Shown in pieces: positions 27,896 to 41,730 of a DNA stretch of 64,000 nt. The position numbers and the translations under genes were made by a program. The notes beneath the pieces were generated by a model. It made no database searches, was not told where the DNA came from, and saw only the letters and a program-made list of their open reading frames with translations. Within the stretch, counting starts at the first letter, position 1, and every line of letters begins with the position of its first letter. Origin of the DNA: Pontibacterium granulatum. Lineage in GTDB: Bacteria > Pseudomonadota > Gammaproteobacteria > Pseudomonadales > Balneatricaceae. The DNA lies in the NCBI RefSeq assembly GCF_029961155.1, contig NZ_JASBRH010000001.1, positions 186,001 through 250,000 on the forward strand. Direction: 5' to 3'.

Positions 27896-28191
27896 TCTTG
27901 GGGTGTACTCCGTCCAGGTTCAACCAGTTGAAAAAACGTCTCGCCCTCACGAATCATTCCCAGTTCGCTGCGGGCGCGCTCCTCAAGTGCAGATAACCCA
28001 TTTTTGAGATCCTGCACTTCAGCTTCCAGCTGTTTGTTGCGTTGGCTAAGCGCCTGATTTTCTGCCTGTTGCTGCTCAATTTCCTGCTCCAGAGACCATA
28101 CCTGGCGCAGGTTTGCCTCACCAAACCAGAGTCGGTACTGCAACGCAGCCAACAAAACCAAAAGCGTAATCAATAACCAGCGAAACATCAT
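27892..28191 (-). CDS. ftsB: Cell division protein FtsB
   Basis: Bitopic divisome protein forming a complex with FtsL and FtsQ. The 99-residue product has one N-terminal transmembrane helix (about residues 3-21), a periplasmic coiled coil (EQEIEQQQAENQALSQRNKQ at about 35-55) and the conserved ERARSELGMIREGETFFQLV near the C-terminus. It is downstream of eno beyond a terminator, as in other gammaproteobacteria. Its stop overlaps the truD start. Confidence 0.95.
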   Translation of the reverse strand: MMFRWLLITLLVLLAALQYRLWFGEANLRQVWSLEQEIEQQQAENQALSQRNKQLEAEVQDLKNGLSALEERARSELGMIREGETFFQLVEPGRSTPQE

Positions 28192-28204
28192 AGTCTTAAG
28201 TCAA

Positions 28205-28229
28205 AAAAGGGGGCTAAACGCCCCCTTTT
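28205..28229 (-). terminator. eno terminator
   Basis: A 10-bp perfect stem AAAAGGGGGC/GCCCCCTTTT with a 5-base loop, running into TTTTTT on the minus strand, lies between eno and ftsB. Partial read-through would feed the ftsB operon. Confidence 0.85.
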
Positions 28230-28250
28230 AATCTTTTACGATTCAGACAA

Positions 28251-29567
<1,317 letters not shown>

Positions 29568-29576
29568 TTAAATCTT

Positions 29577-31244
<1,668 letters not shown>

Positions 31245-31259
31245 TTATCAAAGATGGGG

Positions 31260-32570
31260 CTACAGGATACCAAACGAACGCGTGCGGGACAATGCGAAGC
31301 TATGCCACGATACGTTAAAACCACCGTTTTTCGTGTCCCAATTTTCACAAACACAGATCCCGGGCACCGCGACGACTTCATCATCCGATTTTAACAACGG
31401 CCAATGGGCTTTTAACCAAGGCGGTATTCCTGCTTCCTGCAGCAGCTTTTTCACTGTACAGCTTCCGCTTCGCCCAACGGGGCGGCAACGCTCGCCCCCC
31501 TTGCGGCGCTCAAGATAGATGCCGTCCAGTGTTTTGAGCCCCGTTTCTTCAGACTCGACCAACAAACAGCCATCCCCAAGTACATGCTCACCAAGACTCA
31601 ACTCACTCAAGTTGAGCGGTTCGAGGGTTTCACGTTCAGTCAGGTAAAGTGCCTGCTGATAGCGACGGACCACCAGATCTCCCAGCCTAAGCTGCGGTTG
31701 TGCATCAACCCTGGCCGCAATCAGCGTTTTCTGAATTTCCAACAACTGTGTCTTGTTTAACAACAGACCACCACCCAACTCAACCCAGCGCCGCAGCAGA
31801 TGATGCTGCCGCTCCTCTGAGAATCCCGCCATAGGTACGATCTGCAACTCCCCCATAGCGCCGATTAATGCGGCAAGATCCCGATCCAGGTATTCGTCCA
31901 GCAACCGATGTGATGCACGAAGTTGCTCTACCGTTGCCAAGCCTTGCTGACGAAAGCCGGGCCAACGCTGTTCAAGTAGCGGCACAATCTTAAGTCGCAA
32001 AAAGTTACGGTCATAAAGGTCCGATTGGTTACTAGGATCGCTGACCCACTGCAAACCGTGCTGCTCGGCATACGCCTCAAGCTCCTGACGGGTCGTCGCC
32101 AAGAGTGGGCGGTACAACTTACCCGACGCCAAATCACGGTGTTTCGGAATACCGGACAATCCCTTCAGACCAGCACCACGCAGCAAACGAAAGAGCAACG
32201 TTTCTACCTGATCATCACCGTGATGCGCCAACAGCAAACAATCGCCGCCGGTCATGATCGAATCAAAGGCAGCATAGCGTGCGCGTCGCGCGTCATCTTC
32301 TGAGTCCGACTTAGGGTAGACATCAAGAGTGGTATGCTTCAACCCAAGCAGCTCAGCTTGCGATAGGGAGAAGGCAGCCCAACTATCAGCCGGTTGCTGC
32401 AGGTGGTGGTTGATATGAACAACCAGAAGGCGATCAGGGGGCAGGATTTTGCTAGCCAGATGCAAAAGCACCTGTGAATCGAGCCCACCGCTATGGCCGA
32501 TTAACCAGCGCTTGGGCTCGGGCATCTGCTGCAACTGTGCTTTAAAGCGTTGTTCAATTACAGCAGACAT
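31260..32570 (-). CDS. tilS: tRNA(Ile)-lysidine synthase TilS
   Basis: Converts the wobble cytidine of tRNA-Ile(CAT) to lysidine so that it reads AUA. The 436-residue protein has the PP-loop motif SGGLDS at residues 27-32, followed by DDARRARY and LAHHGDDQVETLLFRLLRG, then a substrate-binding TilS domain and a C-terminal domain (GERCRPVGRSGSCTVKKLLQ). It lies between accA and pyrG, the Pseudomonas order. Confidence 0.95.
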   Translation of the reverse strand: MSAVIEQRFKAQLQQMPEPKRWLIGHSGGLDSQVLLHLASKILPPDRLLVVHINHHLQQPADSWAAFSLSQAELLGLKHTTLDVYPKSDSEDDARRARYAAFDSIMTGGDCLLLAHHGDDQVETLLFRLLRGAGLKGLSGIPKHRDLASGKLYRPLLATTRQELEAYAEQHGLQWVSDPSNQSDLYDRNFLRLKIVPLLEQRWPGFRQQGLATVEQLRASHRLLDEYLDRDLAALIGAMGELQIVPMAGFSEERQHHLLRRWVELGGGLLLNKTQLLEIQKTLIAARVDAQPQLRLGDLVVRRYQQALYLTERETLEPLNLSELSLGEHVLGDGCLLVESEETGLKTLDGIYLERRKGGERCRPVGRSGSCTVKKLLQEAGIPPWLKAHWPLLKSDDEVVAVPGICVCENWDTKNGGFNVSWHSFALSRTRSFGIL

Positions 32571-32590
32571 CAGGAGAAGTAAGCTTTCAC

Positions 32591-33553
32591 TTACTGTTCG
32601 GAATTGATTCCGTAAGCCATCAGGCGCTCGTAACGACGCTCCAGCAGCTCATCTTCTGAGAAACCTTCCAGTTTCACCAACGTTTCCAGCAGGTGTTTTT
32701 TCAGGTTCGCAGCCATCAGCGCCTGATCACGGTGTGCACCACCCAGCGGCTCGCTCACCACCTGATCAACCAAGCCCAGTTCGAACAGACGATCGGCCGT
32801 AATCCCCATCGCCTTTGCGGCATCAGATGCACGCTCAGCGCTCTTCCACAGAATGGATGCACAGCCTTCAGGGGAAATCACGGAATAGGTGCCGTATTGC
32901 AGCATCAGCAACTCGTCACACACACCAATCGCCAGCGCACCACCGGAACCACCTTCACCAATCACGGTAGAGATAACCGGGGTTTTCAGGCTGGACAATT
33001 TCAGCAGGTTGAATGCAATCGCTTCGGACTGACCACGCTCTTCTGCGTCGATACCCGGGTAGGCCCCTGGTGTGTCGATGAATGTCATCACGGGCAGCTT
33101 AAAGCGCTCAGCCATCTCCATCAGACGCAGTGCTTTACGGTAACCTTCAGGACGTGGCATCCCGAAGTTACGTGACACCTTCTCTTTAACTTCGCGGCCT
33201 TTCTGATGACCGATCACCATCACCGGCTTGCCTTCGATACGTGCTATGCCACCTACGATTGCCTGGTCATCGGAAAAGTGTCGGTCGCCGTGTAACTCGT
33301 CAAAGTCATCAAAGATGTGCTTAACGTAGTCCAGGGTATATGGACGTTGCGGATGACGTGCCAACTGGGAGATCTGCCACGCAGACAGGTCAGAGAAGAT
33401 GGACGCGGTCAGCGTACGGCTTTTCTCTTCCAGCTTTTCCAGTTCTTCGGAGATATTCAGACCGTCGTTGTCATCGCTGACCAAACGTAGTTCATCGATT
33501 TTTGCCTGCAGCTCAGCGATCGGCTGCTCAAAATCCAGGTAATTCGGATTCAT
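32591..33553 (-). CDS. accA: Acetyl-CoA carboxylase carboxyltransferase subunit alpha
   Basis: Part of the carboxyltransferase that makes malonyl-CoA for fatty acid synthesis, acting with AccD. The 320-residue product begins [20 protein letters not shown] and contains [37 protein letters not shown] and [15 protein letters not shown], all typical of AccA (E. coli 319). It is downstream of dnaE beyond a 145-base gap in which I see no gene or clear terminator. Confidence 0.97.
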   Translation of the reverse strand: MNPNYLDFEQPIAELQAKIDELRLVSDDNDGLNISEELEKLEEKSRTLTASIFSDLSAWQISQLARHPQRPYTLDYVKHIFDDFDELHGDRHFSDDQAIVGGIARIEGKPVMVIGHQKGREVKEKVSRNFGMPRPEGYRKALRLMEMAERFKLPVMTFIDTPGAYPGIDAEERGQSEAIAFNLLKLSSLKTPVISTVIGEGGSGGALAIGVCDELLMLQYGTYSVISPEGCASILWKSAERASDAAKAMGITADRLFELGLVDQVVSEPLGGAHRDQALMAANLKKHLLETLVKLEGFSEDELLERRYERLMAYGINSEQ

Positions 33554-33698
33554 GCTGTCCCGTTCTTATCAAAAATTCGTTACTTTGATCGGATCAAAAA
33601 ATTGCACTAAGTGTACCTGCTTGCCCCTTTAAGGACCAGACTGGATAGGTCACTCATGCATCAATCTCTGCGCTTTCTGCATTCCGGCAGGAGATAGA

Positions 33699-36600
33699 TC
33701 AGTAACGCAGTCTGACCGCATCACCGCCAAATTTATCCATCAACTTAATAATCAGTTCATCGTTGGCCTGTACTGCCCAGCTGGAACCCAATTTCAGCGT
33801 TGCCGACGCATCTTCCCGACGAAAGCGCAGCGTCACGGGAAGCGACCCGTTCCCGCGATAAGATTGCAAAATATCTGATAGTTCTTTCAGACGACGCCCG
33901 GCGAGGTGACTGGCATCACAACTGATCTCGACGCTGTTGGCATACTGGGCACGGGCCTGTGGAATATCGAGCACTTTACTGCCCTTAACCTTGATCCCGC
34001 CGGAGAAGTTATCCTCAGCCACTTCCCCTTCCACAATCAACACGGCATCTTTGTTGATCATGTTGCGCGCCTGCTCGTAGGTTTCGCCATACAAGGTGAC
34101 GTCGATACGAGCACTGCGATCATCCAGAGTCACAAAGCAGATCGGGTCGCCTTTCTTGGTTTTCTTCAGGCGCAGATCTACGACTAAACCTGCCATTTTC
34201 TGAGTGGAGCCACGCACCGGCTGAACTTCCACAATCTTCTTGCTGATAAAGTTACGCAGCTCGGATTCGTACTCATCGATCGGGTGACCGGTCAGGTAGA
34301 GCCCCAGGGTATCTTTTTCACCTTGCAGACGCTCCTTGTCGGTCCACTCGCGTACCCGCTGGTATTTCTCATACGGATCGCTCTCGGATTCCTCTTCCGC
34401 CGCACCAAACAGGTCGAACATACCGGCATCCTGGTTGCGGGCATTTTGATCCGCTGCCTTCAAGGCATCCGGGATCGCCTCCCACAACACCGCTCGATGC
34501 GCCCCCATATTGTCCAGCGCACCAGAACGCACCAAGGCCTCCAAAACTCGCTTGTTCAGCTTCTTGGCACCTACACGCTCACAGAAATCGAACAGATCCT
34601 TAAATGGACCACCTTCCGCACGGGCCGACACAATGGCTTCAATCGGGCCTTCACCGACCCCCTTGATCGCACCCAGGCCGTAGATAATGACGCCTTCGTC
34701 ATTCACGGTGAACATATACTCACCGCTGTTCACGTCCGGCAGCGCTGGCGGAATACCCATCTGGCGGCATTCCTCAATGAAGATCACCACTTTGTCGGTG
34801 TTCTGCATATCGGAGGACATTACTGCCGCCATAAACGGTGCCGGGTAATGCGCCTTCAGCCAAGCCGTCTGATAGGAGACCAGTGCATAAGCTGCAGAGT
34901 GGGATTTGTTAAAACCGTAACCTGCGAATTTCTCTACCAGGTCGAAGATATTCCCGGCCAGGTCTTTGTCGATGCCGTTTTCAACAGAACCATCAAGGAA
35001 GGATGCCCGCTGCTTCGCCATCTCCTCCGGTTTTTTCTTACCCATCGCACGACGCAGCATATCTGCCCCACCAAGGGTATAACCGGCCATCACCTGGGCG
35101 ATCTGCATTACCTGTTCCTGATACAGGATGATGCCGTAGGTCGGTTCCAGAACTGGCTGTAGACTCTCGAGCTGGTAATCCGGGTGCGGCCATGCCATCT
35201 CGGCACGACCGTGCTTACGGTTAATAAAGTCGTCTACCATGCCCGACTGCAATGGGCCCGGACGGAACAGCGCCACCAGTGCGACGATGTCTTCAAAGCG
35301 AGACGGCAACAGACGGCGTACCAAATCCTTCATACCGCTGGATTCCAGCTGGAACACCGCAGTGGTCTCGGCTGCCTGCAACAGATCGAAGGTCTTTTTG
35401 TCTTCCAGATCGATCAGGGCGATATCGAGTGGCTCTTCACCCAGCTTCGCCTTTTTACCGTTAATCGTCCGCAATGCCCAGTCAATGATGGTCAGAGTCC
35501 TAAGCCCCAGGAAGTCGAACTTAACGAGACCGGCTTCTTCCACATCGTTTTTATCAAACTGGGTAACCAGGCCATTACCCTCTTCATCACAAAGGGTAGC
35601 GGCAAAGTCGGTAAGTTTGGTCGGCGCGATTACCACACCACCCGCGTGCTTACCGGTGCCACGGGTGACACCTTCCAGCTTGTAGGCCATATCCATGATC
35701 TCCTGAGCCTCTTCGCTGCTTGCAACGAAGTCACTCAGGAGCGGCTCCTGATCCATCGCCTTTTGGAGGGTGATCCCCACCTCAAACGGAATCAGCTTGG
35801 AGAGTTTGTCGGCCAGACCAAACGGCTTGCCCTGCACCCGCGCCACGTCACGCACTACCGCTTTTGCGGCCATGGTTCCGAACGTCACGATCTGGGACAC
35901 CGCATCTCTTCCGTAGGTGCGGGCTACGTAGTCGATTACCTTATCGCGGTTATCCATGCAGAAGTCGATATCGAAGTCAGGCATGGATACACGTTCCGGG
36001 TTCAGGAATCGTTCGAACAGCAGGTCGTATTCCAGCGGATCCAGGTCGGTAATTTTCTGCGCATAGGCCACCAGAGAACCCGCACCGGAGCCTCGCCCTG
36101 GCCCTACAGGTACACCGTTTTCCTTACCCCACTTGATAAAGTCCATTACGATCAGGAAGTAGCCTGGGAAACCCATCTGGATAATGATGTCCAGCTCAAA
36201 CTCCAGGCGGTCGTAATACTCTTTCTTCTTGGCGTCGTAGTCCGGATCATCCCTATCGAGAAGAATCTCGAGACGCTCATCAAGCCCCTCGTAGGACACC
36301 TTACGGAAGAAGTCATCCATCAACATCCCTTCCGGGATTGGGTACTTCGGCAGGTAGTAGGTCCCTAGCTCTATATCGATGTTACAGCGCTTGGCGATCT
36401 CTACTGTGTTCTCTAGCGCGCTCGGAATATCCTCAAACAGCTCAGCCATCTCTTCCGCGCTACGGAAGTATTGCTGCTCGCTGTAATTGCGCGGACGGGT
36501 TGGATCTTCCAGCGTCCGTCCCTGGTTGATGCAGACACGCACCTCGTGGGCTTCAAAATCGTCGGGTTTAACGAACATCACATCGTTGGTGGCCACAACC

Positions 36601-37190
36601 GGGCAACCCGTCGCATGGGCGAGCTCTACACTGCCGTGCACAACCTGCTCTTCTCCCACACGCCCTGTACGCTGCAGCTCCAAATAGAAGCGGTTGGGAA
36701 AGATCTGCATCCAACTTTCCAGCAACGACTGCGCGCTGCCATTGTCAGCCAGGATTGCACGTCCGATATCACCGTCTTTCGCGCCCGACAGCGCTATCAA
36801 CCCTTCCGACTTTTCTATGATCCATTCTTTGGTAACGACGGCCTTATCCAGAACATAATTCTGCCCCTGTTCGTAGGCCAGCGAAATCAACTCCATCAGG
36901 TTGCGATAACCTTTGCCGTTATTGACCAACAGGGTCAACCGGCTCGGCGGCACCTCCGGCTGCTCCGGATCGTAAACCCAAATATCACTGCCACAGATCG
37001 GCTTAACGCCAGCACCCACCGCGGCTTTGTAGAATTTAACCAGTGCGAACAGGTTTACCTGATCGGTCATAGCGACGGCAGGCATCGCATTGGATTTCGC
37101 AGCCTTAACCAGCTCTTTAACTCGAACCAGTCCATCGACCAGAGAAAATTCGGTATGCACCCGCAGGTGTACAAATTTTGGATCAGCCAT
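33699..37190 (-). CDS. dnaE: DNA polymerase III alpha subunit
   Basis: Replicative polymerase catalytic subunit. The start [20 protein letters not shown] (1163 residues) is preferred, as it matches E. coli-type DnaE N-termini; a TTG eight codons earlier overlaps the rnhB end. Domains in order: PHP ([10 protein letters not shown] from about residue 13), polymerase core ([16 protein letters not shown] near 350, then [12 protein letters not shown] with catalytic Asps near 400), helix-hairpin-helix region, and C-terminal OB-fold ([19 protein letters not shown] near 990). It follows rnhB closely. Confidence 0.97.
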   Translation of the reverse strand: MADPKFVHLRVHTEFSLVDGLVRVKELVKAAKSNAMPAVAMTDQVNLFALVKFYKAAVGAGVKPICGSDIWVYDPEQPEVPPSRLTLLVNNGKGYRNLMELISLAYEQGQNYVLDKAVVTKEWIIEKSEGLIALSGAKDGDIGRAILADNGSAQSLLESWMQIFPNRFYLELQRTGRVGEEQVVHGSVELAHATGCPVVATNDVMFVKPDDFEAHEVRVCINQGRTLEDPTRPRNYSEQQYFRSAEEMAELFEDIPSALENTVEIAKRCNIDIELGTYYLPKYPIPEGMLMDDFFRKVSYEGLDERLEILLDRDDPDYDAKKKEYYDRLEFELDIIIQMGFPGYFLIVMDFIKWGKENGVPVGPGRGSGAGSLVAYAQKITDLDPLEYDLLFERFLNPERVSMPDFDIDFCMDNRDKVIDYVARTYGRDAVSQIVTFGTMAAKAVVRDVARVQGKPFGLADKLSKLIPFEVGITLQKAMDQEPLLSDFVASSEEAQEIMDMAYKLEGVTRGTGKHAGGVVIAPTKLTDFAATLCDEEGNGLVTQFDKNDVEEAGLVKFDFLGLRTLTIIDWALRTINGKKAKLGEEPLDIALIDLEDKKTFDLLQAAETTAVFQLESSGMKDLVRRLLPSRFEDIVALVALFRPGPLQSGMVDDFINRKHGRAEMAWPHPDYQLESLQPVLEPTYGIILYQEQVMQIAQVMAGYTLGGADMLRRAMGKKKPEEMAKQRASFLDGSVENGIDKDLAGNIFDLVEKFAGYGFNKSHSAAYALVSYQTAWLKAHYPAPFMAAVMSSDMQNTDKVVIFIEECRQMGIPPALPDVNSGEYMFTVNDEGVIIYGLGAIKGVGEGPIEAIVSARAEGGPFKDLFDFCERVGAKKLNKRVLEALVRSGALDNMGAHRAVLWEAIPDALKAADQNARNQDAGMFDLFGAAEEESESDPYEKYQRVREWTDKERLQGEKDTLGLYLTGHPIDEYESELRNFISKKIVEVQPVRGSTQKMAGLVVDLRLKKTKKGDPICFVTLDDRSARIDVTLYGETYEQARNMINKDAVLIVEGEVAEDNFSGGIKVKGSKVLDIPQARAQYANSVEISCDASHLAGRRLKELSDILQSYRGNGSLPVTLRFRREDASATLKLGSSWAVQANDELIIKLMDKFGGDAVRLRY

Positions 37191-37203
37191 AAGCGGTATG
37201 CCG

Positions 37204-37800
37204 TTATTCTGCAATCAGTTCACGCACCGGACGAAAGCTTCGGCGGTGCTCGGCCAGCGGGCCGTGTTTTTTCAGAGCATCAAAATGTGCTGGCGTAGGA
37301 TAACCTTTGTGCTTCGCAAAACCGTATTCTGGAAAACGGGCATCAAGTGCCTTCATCTCCCGATCGCGCACAACCTTTGCCAGAATAGAAGCAGCCGATA
37401 TCTCTTTGATTTTGGAATCACCCTTCACCACCGGCTCGGATGGGCAAGGCAATTCAGGGCAGCGATTACCATCCACGTAAACGAACTCCGGCTGCACTGA
37501 CAGGCCCAATACAGCTCTCTGCATCGCTAGCATAGTGGCATGCAGTATGTTCAATTCATCGATCTCAGCCGGTGTCGCTGAAGCCACACACCAGGCCAAC
37601 GCTTTCTCTACGATTTCATCGTAAAGAAACTCACGTTTTTTTTCCGATAGTTTTTTCGAGTCCGCCAAGCCTTCAATCGGTCTGGCTGGATCAAGAATGA
37701 CAGCAGCGGTCACCACGTTACCCACAAGAGGGCCTCGCCCGACTTCGTCAACGCCTGCAATCAACTGCTGCGCCGCAAAGTCAAATCCCATACTTTGCAT
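37204..37800 (-). CDS. rnhB: Ribonuclease HII
   Basis: Removes ribonucleotides embedded in DNA and cleaves RNA-DNA hybrids. The product of 198 residues starts MQSMGFDF, where the ATG overlaps the lpxB TGA. The active-site motif [13 protein letters not shown] near residue 15 and the later [10 protein letters not shown] and [20 protein letters not shown] are typical of RNase HII. It sits between lpxB and dnaE, as in E. coli. Confidence 0.96.
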   Translation of the reverse strand: MQSMGFDFAAQQLIAGVDEVGRGPLVGNVVTAAVILDPARPIEGLADSKKLSEKKREFLYDEIVEKALAWCVASATPAEIDELNILHATMLAMQRAVLGLSVQPEFVYVDGNRCPELPCPSEPVVKGDSKIKEISAASILAKVVRDREMKALDARFPEYGFAKHKGYPTPAHFDALKKHGPLAEHRRSFRPVRELIAE

Positions 37801-38957
37801 CAAAGCACGCCCCTTGACTGCAAAAGGTGAACAATCGCATCTGCAGCCTTTTCATCCGCATCCATATTCAGTTGTTCGTGTATCTCTGCAAAGCGCACCG
37901 CGAGATGCGCGCGATAGGATTCATCCTGCAGTGCTTTCAGGACAGCAGGCCCAAGCACGTCGGGTTTAACTTCATCCTGTAGGATTTCCGGCACCAGCGC
38001 CTCATCCGCCAACAGATTTGGCAGAGAGATAAAGCGGCTTTTCACCATGCGCGAATAGATCGAATAGGTTAGCCCGGCCATCTTATAAGCCACAACCATC
38101 GGCTTTTGTAGCAACGTTGCTTCCAGCGTAGCGGTACCGGATGCGATCAAAATCGCATCGGAGATAGCCATCACTGCACGGGAGTTTTTCATCACCAGCT
38201 GTACGTTCAGATCGGAAAACCTTTCATTTATCAGCTGATGCAACTGATCGTGCCGATGCGCGTTGGCAGCAGGAATCACAAAGCGGACATGTTCGATACG
38301 CTCAGACAACCAGCGTGCCGTTTCCAGAAACGGTTCAGACAGATACTTTAACTCACTGCCACGACTACCCGGTAAAATGGCAATGATCGTTTCACCATCC
38401 TTAACAGCAAAACGCTTACGTGCCTCTACAACATTGACACTTGCCGGAATCTTAGTGGCCAGAGGGTGCCCTACAAATGCCACGCTCTGCTGCGTAGGGG
38501 CGTAGTGCTGGGCTTCAAACGGGAACAGGCTTAACACAAGATCAGTGGTCTTCTTGATCTTATAGATACGTTTTTGCTTCCATGCCCAAACTGATGGACT
38601 TACGTAGTGAACCGTTGGTATACCTGCATCTTTAAGCCAGCCTTCAAGCTTAAGATTAAAATCTGGCGCATCCACACCCACAAACAGATCTGGGGGGTTA
38701 GCCAAAAAATGATCTCTAAGCTTCCAGCGCACTTTCAGCAATTCAGGCAACCGACTCAGTACTTCAACCAGCCCCATAACAGAAAGACGTTCCATTGAAA
38801 CATGCGAGCGGCAACCTGCGGCCAACATCAATTCACCGCCAATTCCCTCAAACTCTGCCTCAGGGAAGCGTTTTTTCAGCGCGTTGATCAGTCCGGAGCC
38901 GAGAATATCGCCGGACGCTTCTCCGGCGACGATGCCAATACGAATTGATTTAGACAC
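37800..38957 (-). CDS. lpxB: Lipid-A-disaccharide synthase
   Basis: Glycosyltransferase condensing UDP-2,3-diacylglucosamine with lipid X on the cytoplasmic side of the inner membrane. The 385-residue protein begins with [19 protein letters not shown], the LpxB N-terminal signature, and has [20 protein letters not shown] near residue 93 and [16 protein letters not shown] near 116. It lies in the lpxD-fabZ-lpxA-lpxB cluster; a gap of 9 bases separates it from lpxA. Confidence 0.97.
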   Translation of the reverse strand: MSKSIRIGIVAGEASGDILGSGLINALKKRFPEAEFEGIGGELMLAAGCRSHVSMERLSVMGLVEVLSRLPELLKVRWKLRDHFLANPPDLFVGVDAPDFNLKLEGWLKDAGIPTVHYVSPSVWAWKQKRIYKIKKTTDLVLSLFPFEAQHYAPTQQSVAFVGHPLATKIPASVNVVEARKRFAVKDGETIIAILPGSRGSELKYLSEPFLETARWLSERIEHVRFVIPAANAHRHDQLHQLINERFSDLNVQLVMKNSRAVMAISDAILIASGTATLEATLLQKPMVVAYKMAGLTYSIYSRMVKSRFISLPNLLADEALVPEILQDEVKPDVLGPAVLKALQDESYRAHLAVRFAEIHEQLNMDADEKAADAIVHLLQSRGVL

Positions 38958-38966
38958 GGCAGTACC

Positions 38967-39737
38967 CTATCGGATAATGCCGCGTGGAGAGTTCTTCAGG
39001 AAGGAGATCAACGGAGCAACCTCAGGTGTCTTCAAGGCCATTTCCTGAAGTGCATCCAAAGCTTGCTCGACGGTAAGCTTCTGGCGGTAAATCACTTTAT
39101 AGGCACGGCGCAGCTCTCGCAGTGCGTCAACAGAGAAGCCTCTGCGCTTAAGACCTTCGGCGTTAATACCATGAGGCTTCGCTGGGTTACCGGTCGTCAT
39201 AACATAATCTGGTACATCTTTCAGCACCACCGTTCCGGCGCCACACATCACATGTGAGCCGATATGACAGAACTGGTGAACGGCTGAAAATCCGCCCAAA
39301 ATAGCCCAATCACCGACATGCACATGTCCGGCCACTGCTACATTATTCGCCATAATAACGTTATCGCCGACCACACAATCGTGGGCTACATGAGCATTGG
39401 CCATAAACAGGTTATGGCTACCGATGATCGTTTCGCCTTTATCCTGAACCGTGCCCCGATGAATGGTTACACCTTCACGGATTGTGTTGTTATCACCGAT
39501 TACCAGCGTTGTGGGTTCACCGGCGTACTTCTTATCCTGGCAGTCCTCGCCCACGGAGGCGAACTGGAAGATACGGTTATTTTTGCCGATTGTAGTCGGC
39601 CCCTTGATGACTACATGCGGGCCAATAACCGTTCCAGCACCGATCTCCACATTCGGCCCCACTATACTCCAGGGGCCTACCTCGACATCATCAGCAATAG
39701 TTGCAGACGGATCGATAATGGCACGGGCGTCAATCAA
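38967..39737 (-). CDS. lpxA: UDP-N-acetylglucosamine acyltransferase LpxA
   Basis: First acyl transfer of lipid A synthesis, using 3-hydroxyacyl-ACP. The 256-residue product is a left-handed beta helix made of hexapeptide repeats (IDPSATIADDVEVGPWSIVG from residue 8), with the catalytic His in NAHVAHDCVVGD near residue 120. The only suitable start is a TTG two bases after the fabZ stop, with GGAAGG upstream, implying coupled translation. It shares its acyl donor pool with FabZ next door. Confidence 0.96.
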   Translation of the reverse strand: MIDARAIIDPSATIADDVEVGPWSIVGPNVEIGAGTVIGPHVVIKGPTTIGKNNRIFQFASVGEDCQDKKYAGEPTTLVIGDNNTIREGVTIHRGTVQDKGETIIGSHNLFMANAHVAHDCVVGDNVIMANNVAVAGHVHVGDWAILGGFSAVHQFCHIGSHVMCGAGTVVLKDVPDYVMTTGNPAKPHGINAEGLKRRGFSVDALRELRRAYKVIYRQKLTVEQALDALQEMALKTPEVAPLISFLKNSPRGIIR

Positions 39738-39739
39738 AA

Positions 39740-40177
39740 TCAGACCTTCCTATCAGCACAAAGAATGGTGGCGGAACTTACCATGTCGCCCTCAACCGTT
39801 GCTTGCACGTCAAACTTCCAGATGCCACGACGCTCGGAAATTACTTTAGCTTCCAGCTTCAACTGGTCACCAGGCACCACTGGACGCTTGAAACGCAGCT
39901 TGTCAGAGCCAACAAAGTAATAGATTGACCCATCCTGTGGCTTCTTGTCCATAGTTTTGAAGCCCAGAATACCCGCTGCCTGCGCCATCGCTTCCACGAT
40001 CAATACACCTGGCATAACAGGGTGATCTGGAAAGTGACCATTAAAGAACGGCTCGTTCACTGTCACATTCTTAATCGCAACGATGGAATCACCTTTCTCC
40101 AGCTCCAATACCCGATCAACGAGCAGAAACGGGTATCGATGTGGCAAGTATTCGCGTATTTCGTTCACATCCATCAT
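39740..40177 (-). CDS. fabZ: 3-hydroxyacyl-ACP dehydratase FabZ
   Basis: Dehydrates 3-hydroxyacyl-ACP in fatty acid elongation, at the branch point with lipid A synthesis. The 145-residue hot-dog fold protein has [16 protein letters not shown] near residue 10, the active-site stretch [22 protein letters not shown] near 45-66 (His and Glu catalytic), and a conserved [15 protein letters not shown] near 93. It lies between lpxD and lpxA, as expected. Confidence 0.97.
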   Translation of the reverse strand: MMDVNEIREYLPHRYPFLLVDRVLELEKGDSIVAIKNVTVNEPFFNGHFPDHPVMPGVLIVEAMAQAAGILGFKTMDKKPQDGSIYYFVGSDKLRFKRPVVPGDQLKLEAKVISERRGIWKFDVQATVEGDMVSSATILCADRKV

Positions 40178-40183
40178 TGTCGC

Positions 40184-41224
40184 TTAACCTTTAGACCTAT
40201 CAAGTTTTTCTTCCAGAGATTTCAATCGTTTGGCAAGTTCATCTAACTGACGAAACCTCACCACACTCCGCTTCCATTGTTTATGGGGCATCAAACCGGT
40301 TCCTGACGAATAGGCACCAGCCTTGGTAACAGACTTAGTAACCAGTGACATCGCCGTGATATGGGTACCATCTGCTATATCCAGATGACCGGTAATACCT
40401 GCACCACCCGCTACCGTACAGCGGGCGCCGATTTTAGTACTTCCGGCAACCGCAGTACATCCTGCAATTGCACTATCTTCACCGATAATCACGTTGTGAG
40501 CGATCTGAATCTGATTATCGAGCTTGACGCCATCAGCAATAACCGTATCTGCAAGCGCACCACGATCAATCGTAGTACCGGCACCAACTTCAACATTTTC
40601 TCCGATACTCACACCGCCCAATTGACTGATCTTGACCCATTTACCGTTATCCGGGGCAAAGCCAAAGCCATCAGCGCCAATTACTGCACCACTGTGGATA
40701 AGTGAGTGAGCACCCACCTTAATATCATCATATAGTGTTACGTTGGCATTAATTCGCACGCCCTCATCGATCTGGCAGCGCGCGCCCACAACCGTATTGG
40801 GACCAAGATATACATCTTTACCGATAACACTCTCTGCGCCCACAACAACATTCGCACAGAGCTGGGCTGATTCAGACACTTTTGCACTGGGATCTATTTG
40901 AACGCCATGCGCGATTCCGGCGTTAAACGCTCCCCGACGCTCAAAATACTGACTGACAGTGGCATAACCCAGATATGGATTGCTCATAACCAATGCAGAG
41001 CAAGGCGCGTTATCGGCATGTTCCTGCGCTACCAGCACTGCACTGGCCTGCGTGTTACGCAGGCTATCGAGATAACGTGGGTTGGCAAAAAAAGAAAGCT
41101 GCCCGGATACCGCGTCATCCAGCGTCGCCAGACCTCCAACCACGCAGGCCGGATCTCCTCTCAGCTCAGCACCGAGAAGTGTTGCCAGTTCATCAAGACG
41201 GAAAGAGCGGACTGTCGTAGACAT
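40184..41224 (-). CDS. lpxD: UDP-3-O-acylglucosamine N-acyltransferase LpxD
   Basis: Adds the amide-linked hydroxyacyl chain in lipid A synthesis. The 346-residue protein has an N-terminal uridine-binding domain (about 1-100), a hexapeptide-repeat beta helix (about 100-300) with the catalytic His in IQIAHNVIIGEDSAIAG near residue 245, and a C-terminal helix (LDELAKRLKSLEEKLDR). The start shares one base with the skp end. Length is close to E. coli LpxD (341). Confidence 0.97.
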   Translation of the reverse strand: MSTTVRSFRLDELATLLGAELRGDPACVVGGLATLDDAVSGQLSFFANPRYLDSLRNTQASAVLVAQEHADNAPCSALVMSNPYLGYATVSQYFERRGAFNAGIAHGVQIDPSAKVSESAQLCANVVVGAESVIGKDVYLGPNTVVGARCQIDEGVRINANVTLYDDIKVGAHSLIHSGAVIGADGFGFAPDNGKWVKISQLGGVSIGENVEVGAGTTIDRGALADTVIADGVKLDNQIQIAHNVIIGEDSAIAGCTAVAGSTKIGARCTVAGGAGITGHLDIADGTHITAMSLVTKSVTKAGAYSSGTGLMPHKQWKRSVVRFRQLDELAKRLKSLEEKLDRSKG

Positions 41225-41721
41225 TACTGCTTGTTCAGAAGGTCCACGACTTTAGCGGTGATATCCAACTCCGGTTTAGCATAGGAGATAGCCGAACGAT
41301 TGAGAATAATATCGTAACCTTCCTGCTGGATAAGGTCGTTTACCACCTTATCCACTTTGGGTCGCATCTCATTCATAAACGCCTGTTGACGCTGCAGACC
41401 CTCCTGTTGCATCTCTTTGCCACGGCGCTGGTACTCGGCAAATGCCTTCTTGAACTGTTCCTGAAGCTGTTTAAGCTGCTCAGGCGACGCAAGTCCACGG
41501 TTAGCATCCAGCTTTTCCTTCGCTGCTTTAGCCTGCTTCTCCAGATCAAGGAGTTGCACCTGCTTATCGGCCAGCTCTTCTTTCAGACCCGCATCAAACT
41601 GTTTTGCTGCCTCGGTCGCGCGCAAAGCCTGCATCGCATCCAGCACAACAACCTTTTCCGCCATCACTTGGCCACTCAATAACGCGGCCAGCAGAATTCC
41701 GGTGATTTTTAACAACTTCAT
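41224..41721 (-). CDS. skp: Periplasmic chaperone Skp/OmpH
   Basis: Holds unfolded outer-membrane proteins in the periplasm for delivery to BamA. The 165-residue product has a signal peptide cleaved near AEKVV (VMA-EK, about residue 21), then long alpha-helical coiled-coil arms rich in Lys, Glu and Gln (about 40-125), and a conserved C-terminal strand (YDIILNRSAISYA). It lies between bamA and lpxD, the conserved order. Confidence 0.93.
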   Translation of the reverse strand: MKLLKITGILLAALLSGQVMAEKVVVLDAMQALRATEAAKQFDAGLKEELADKQVQLLDLEKQAKAAKEKLDANRGLASPEQLKQLQEQFKKAFAEYQRRGKEMQQEGLQRQQAFMNEMRPKVDKVVNDLIQQEGYDIILNRSAISYAKPELDITAKVVDLLNKQ

Positions 41722-41730
41722 ATCCTCTCC

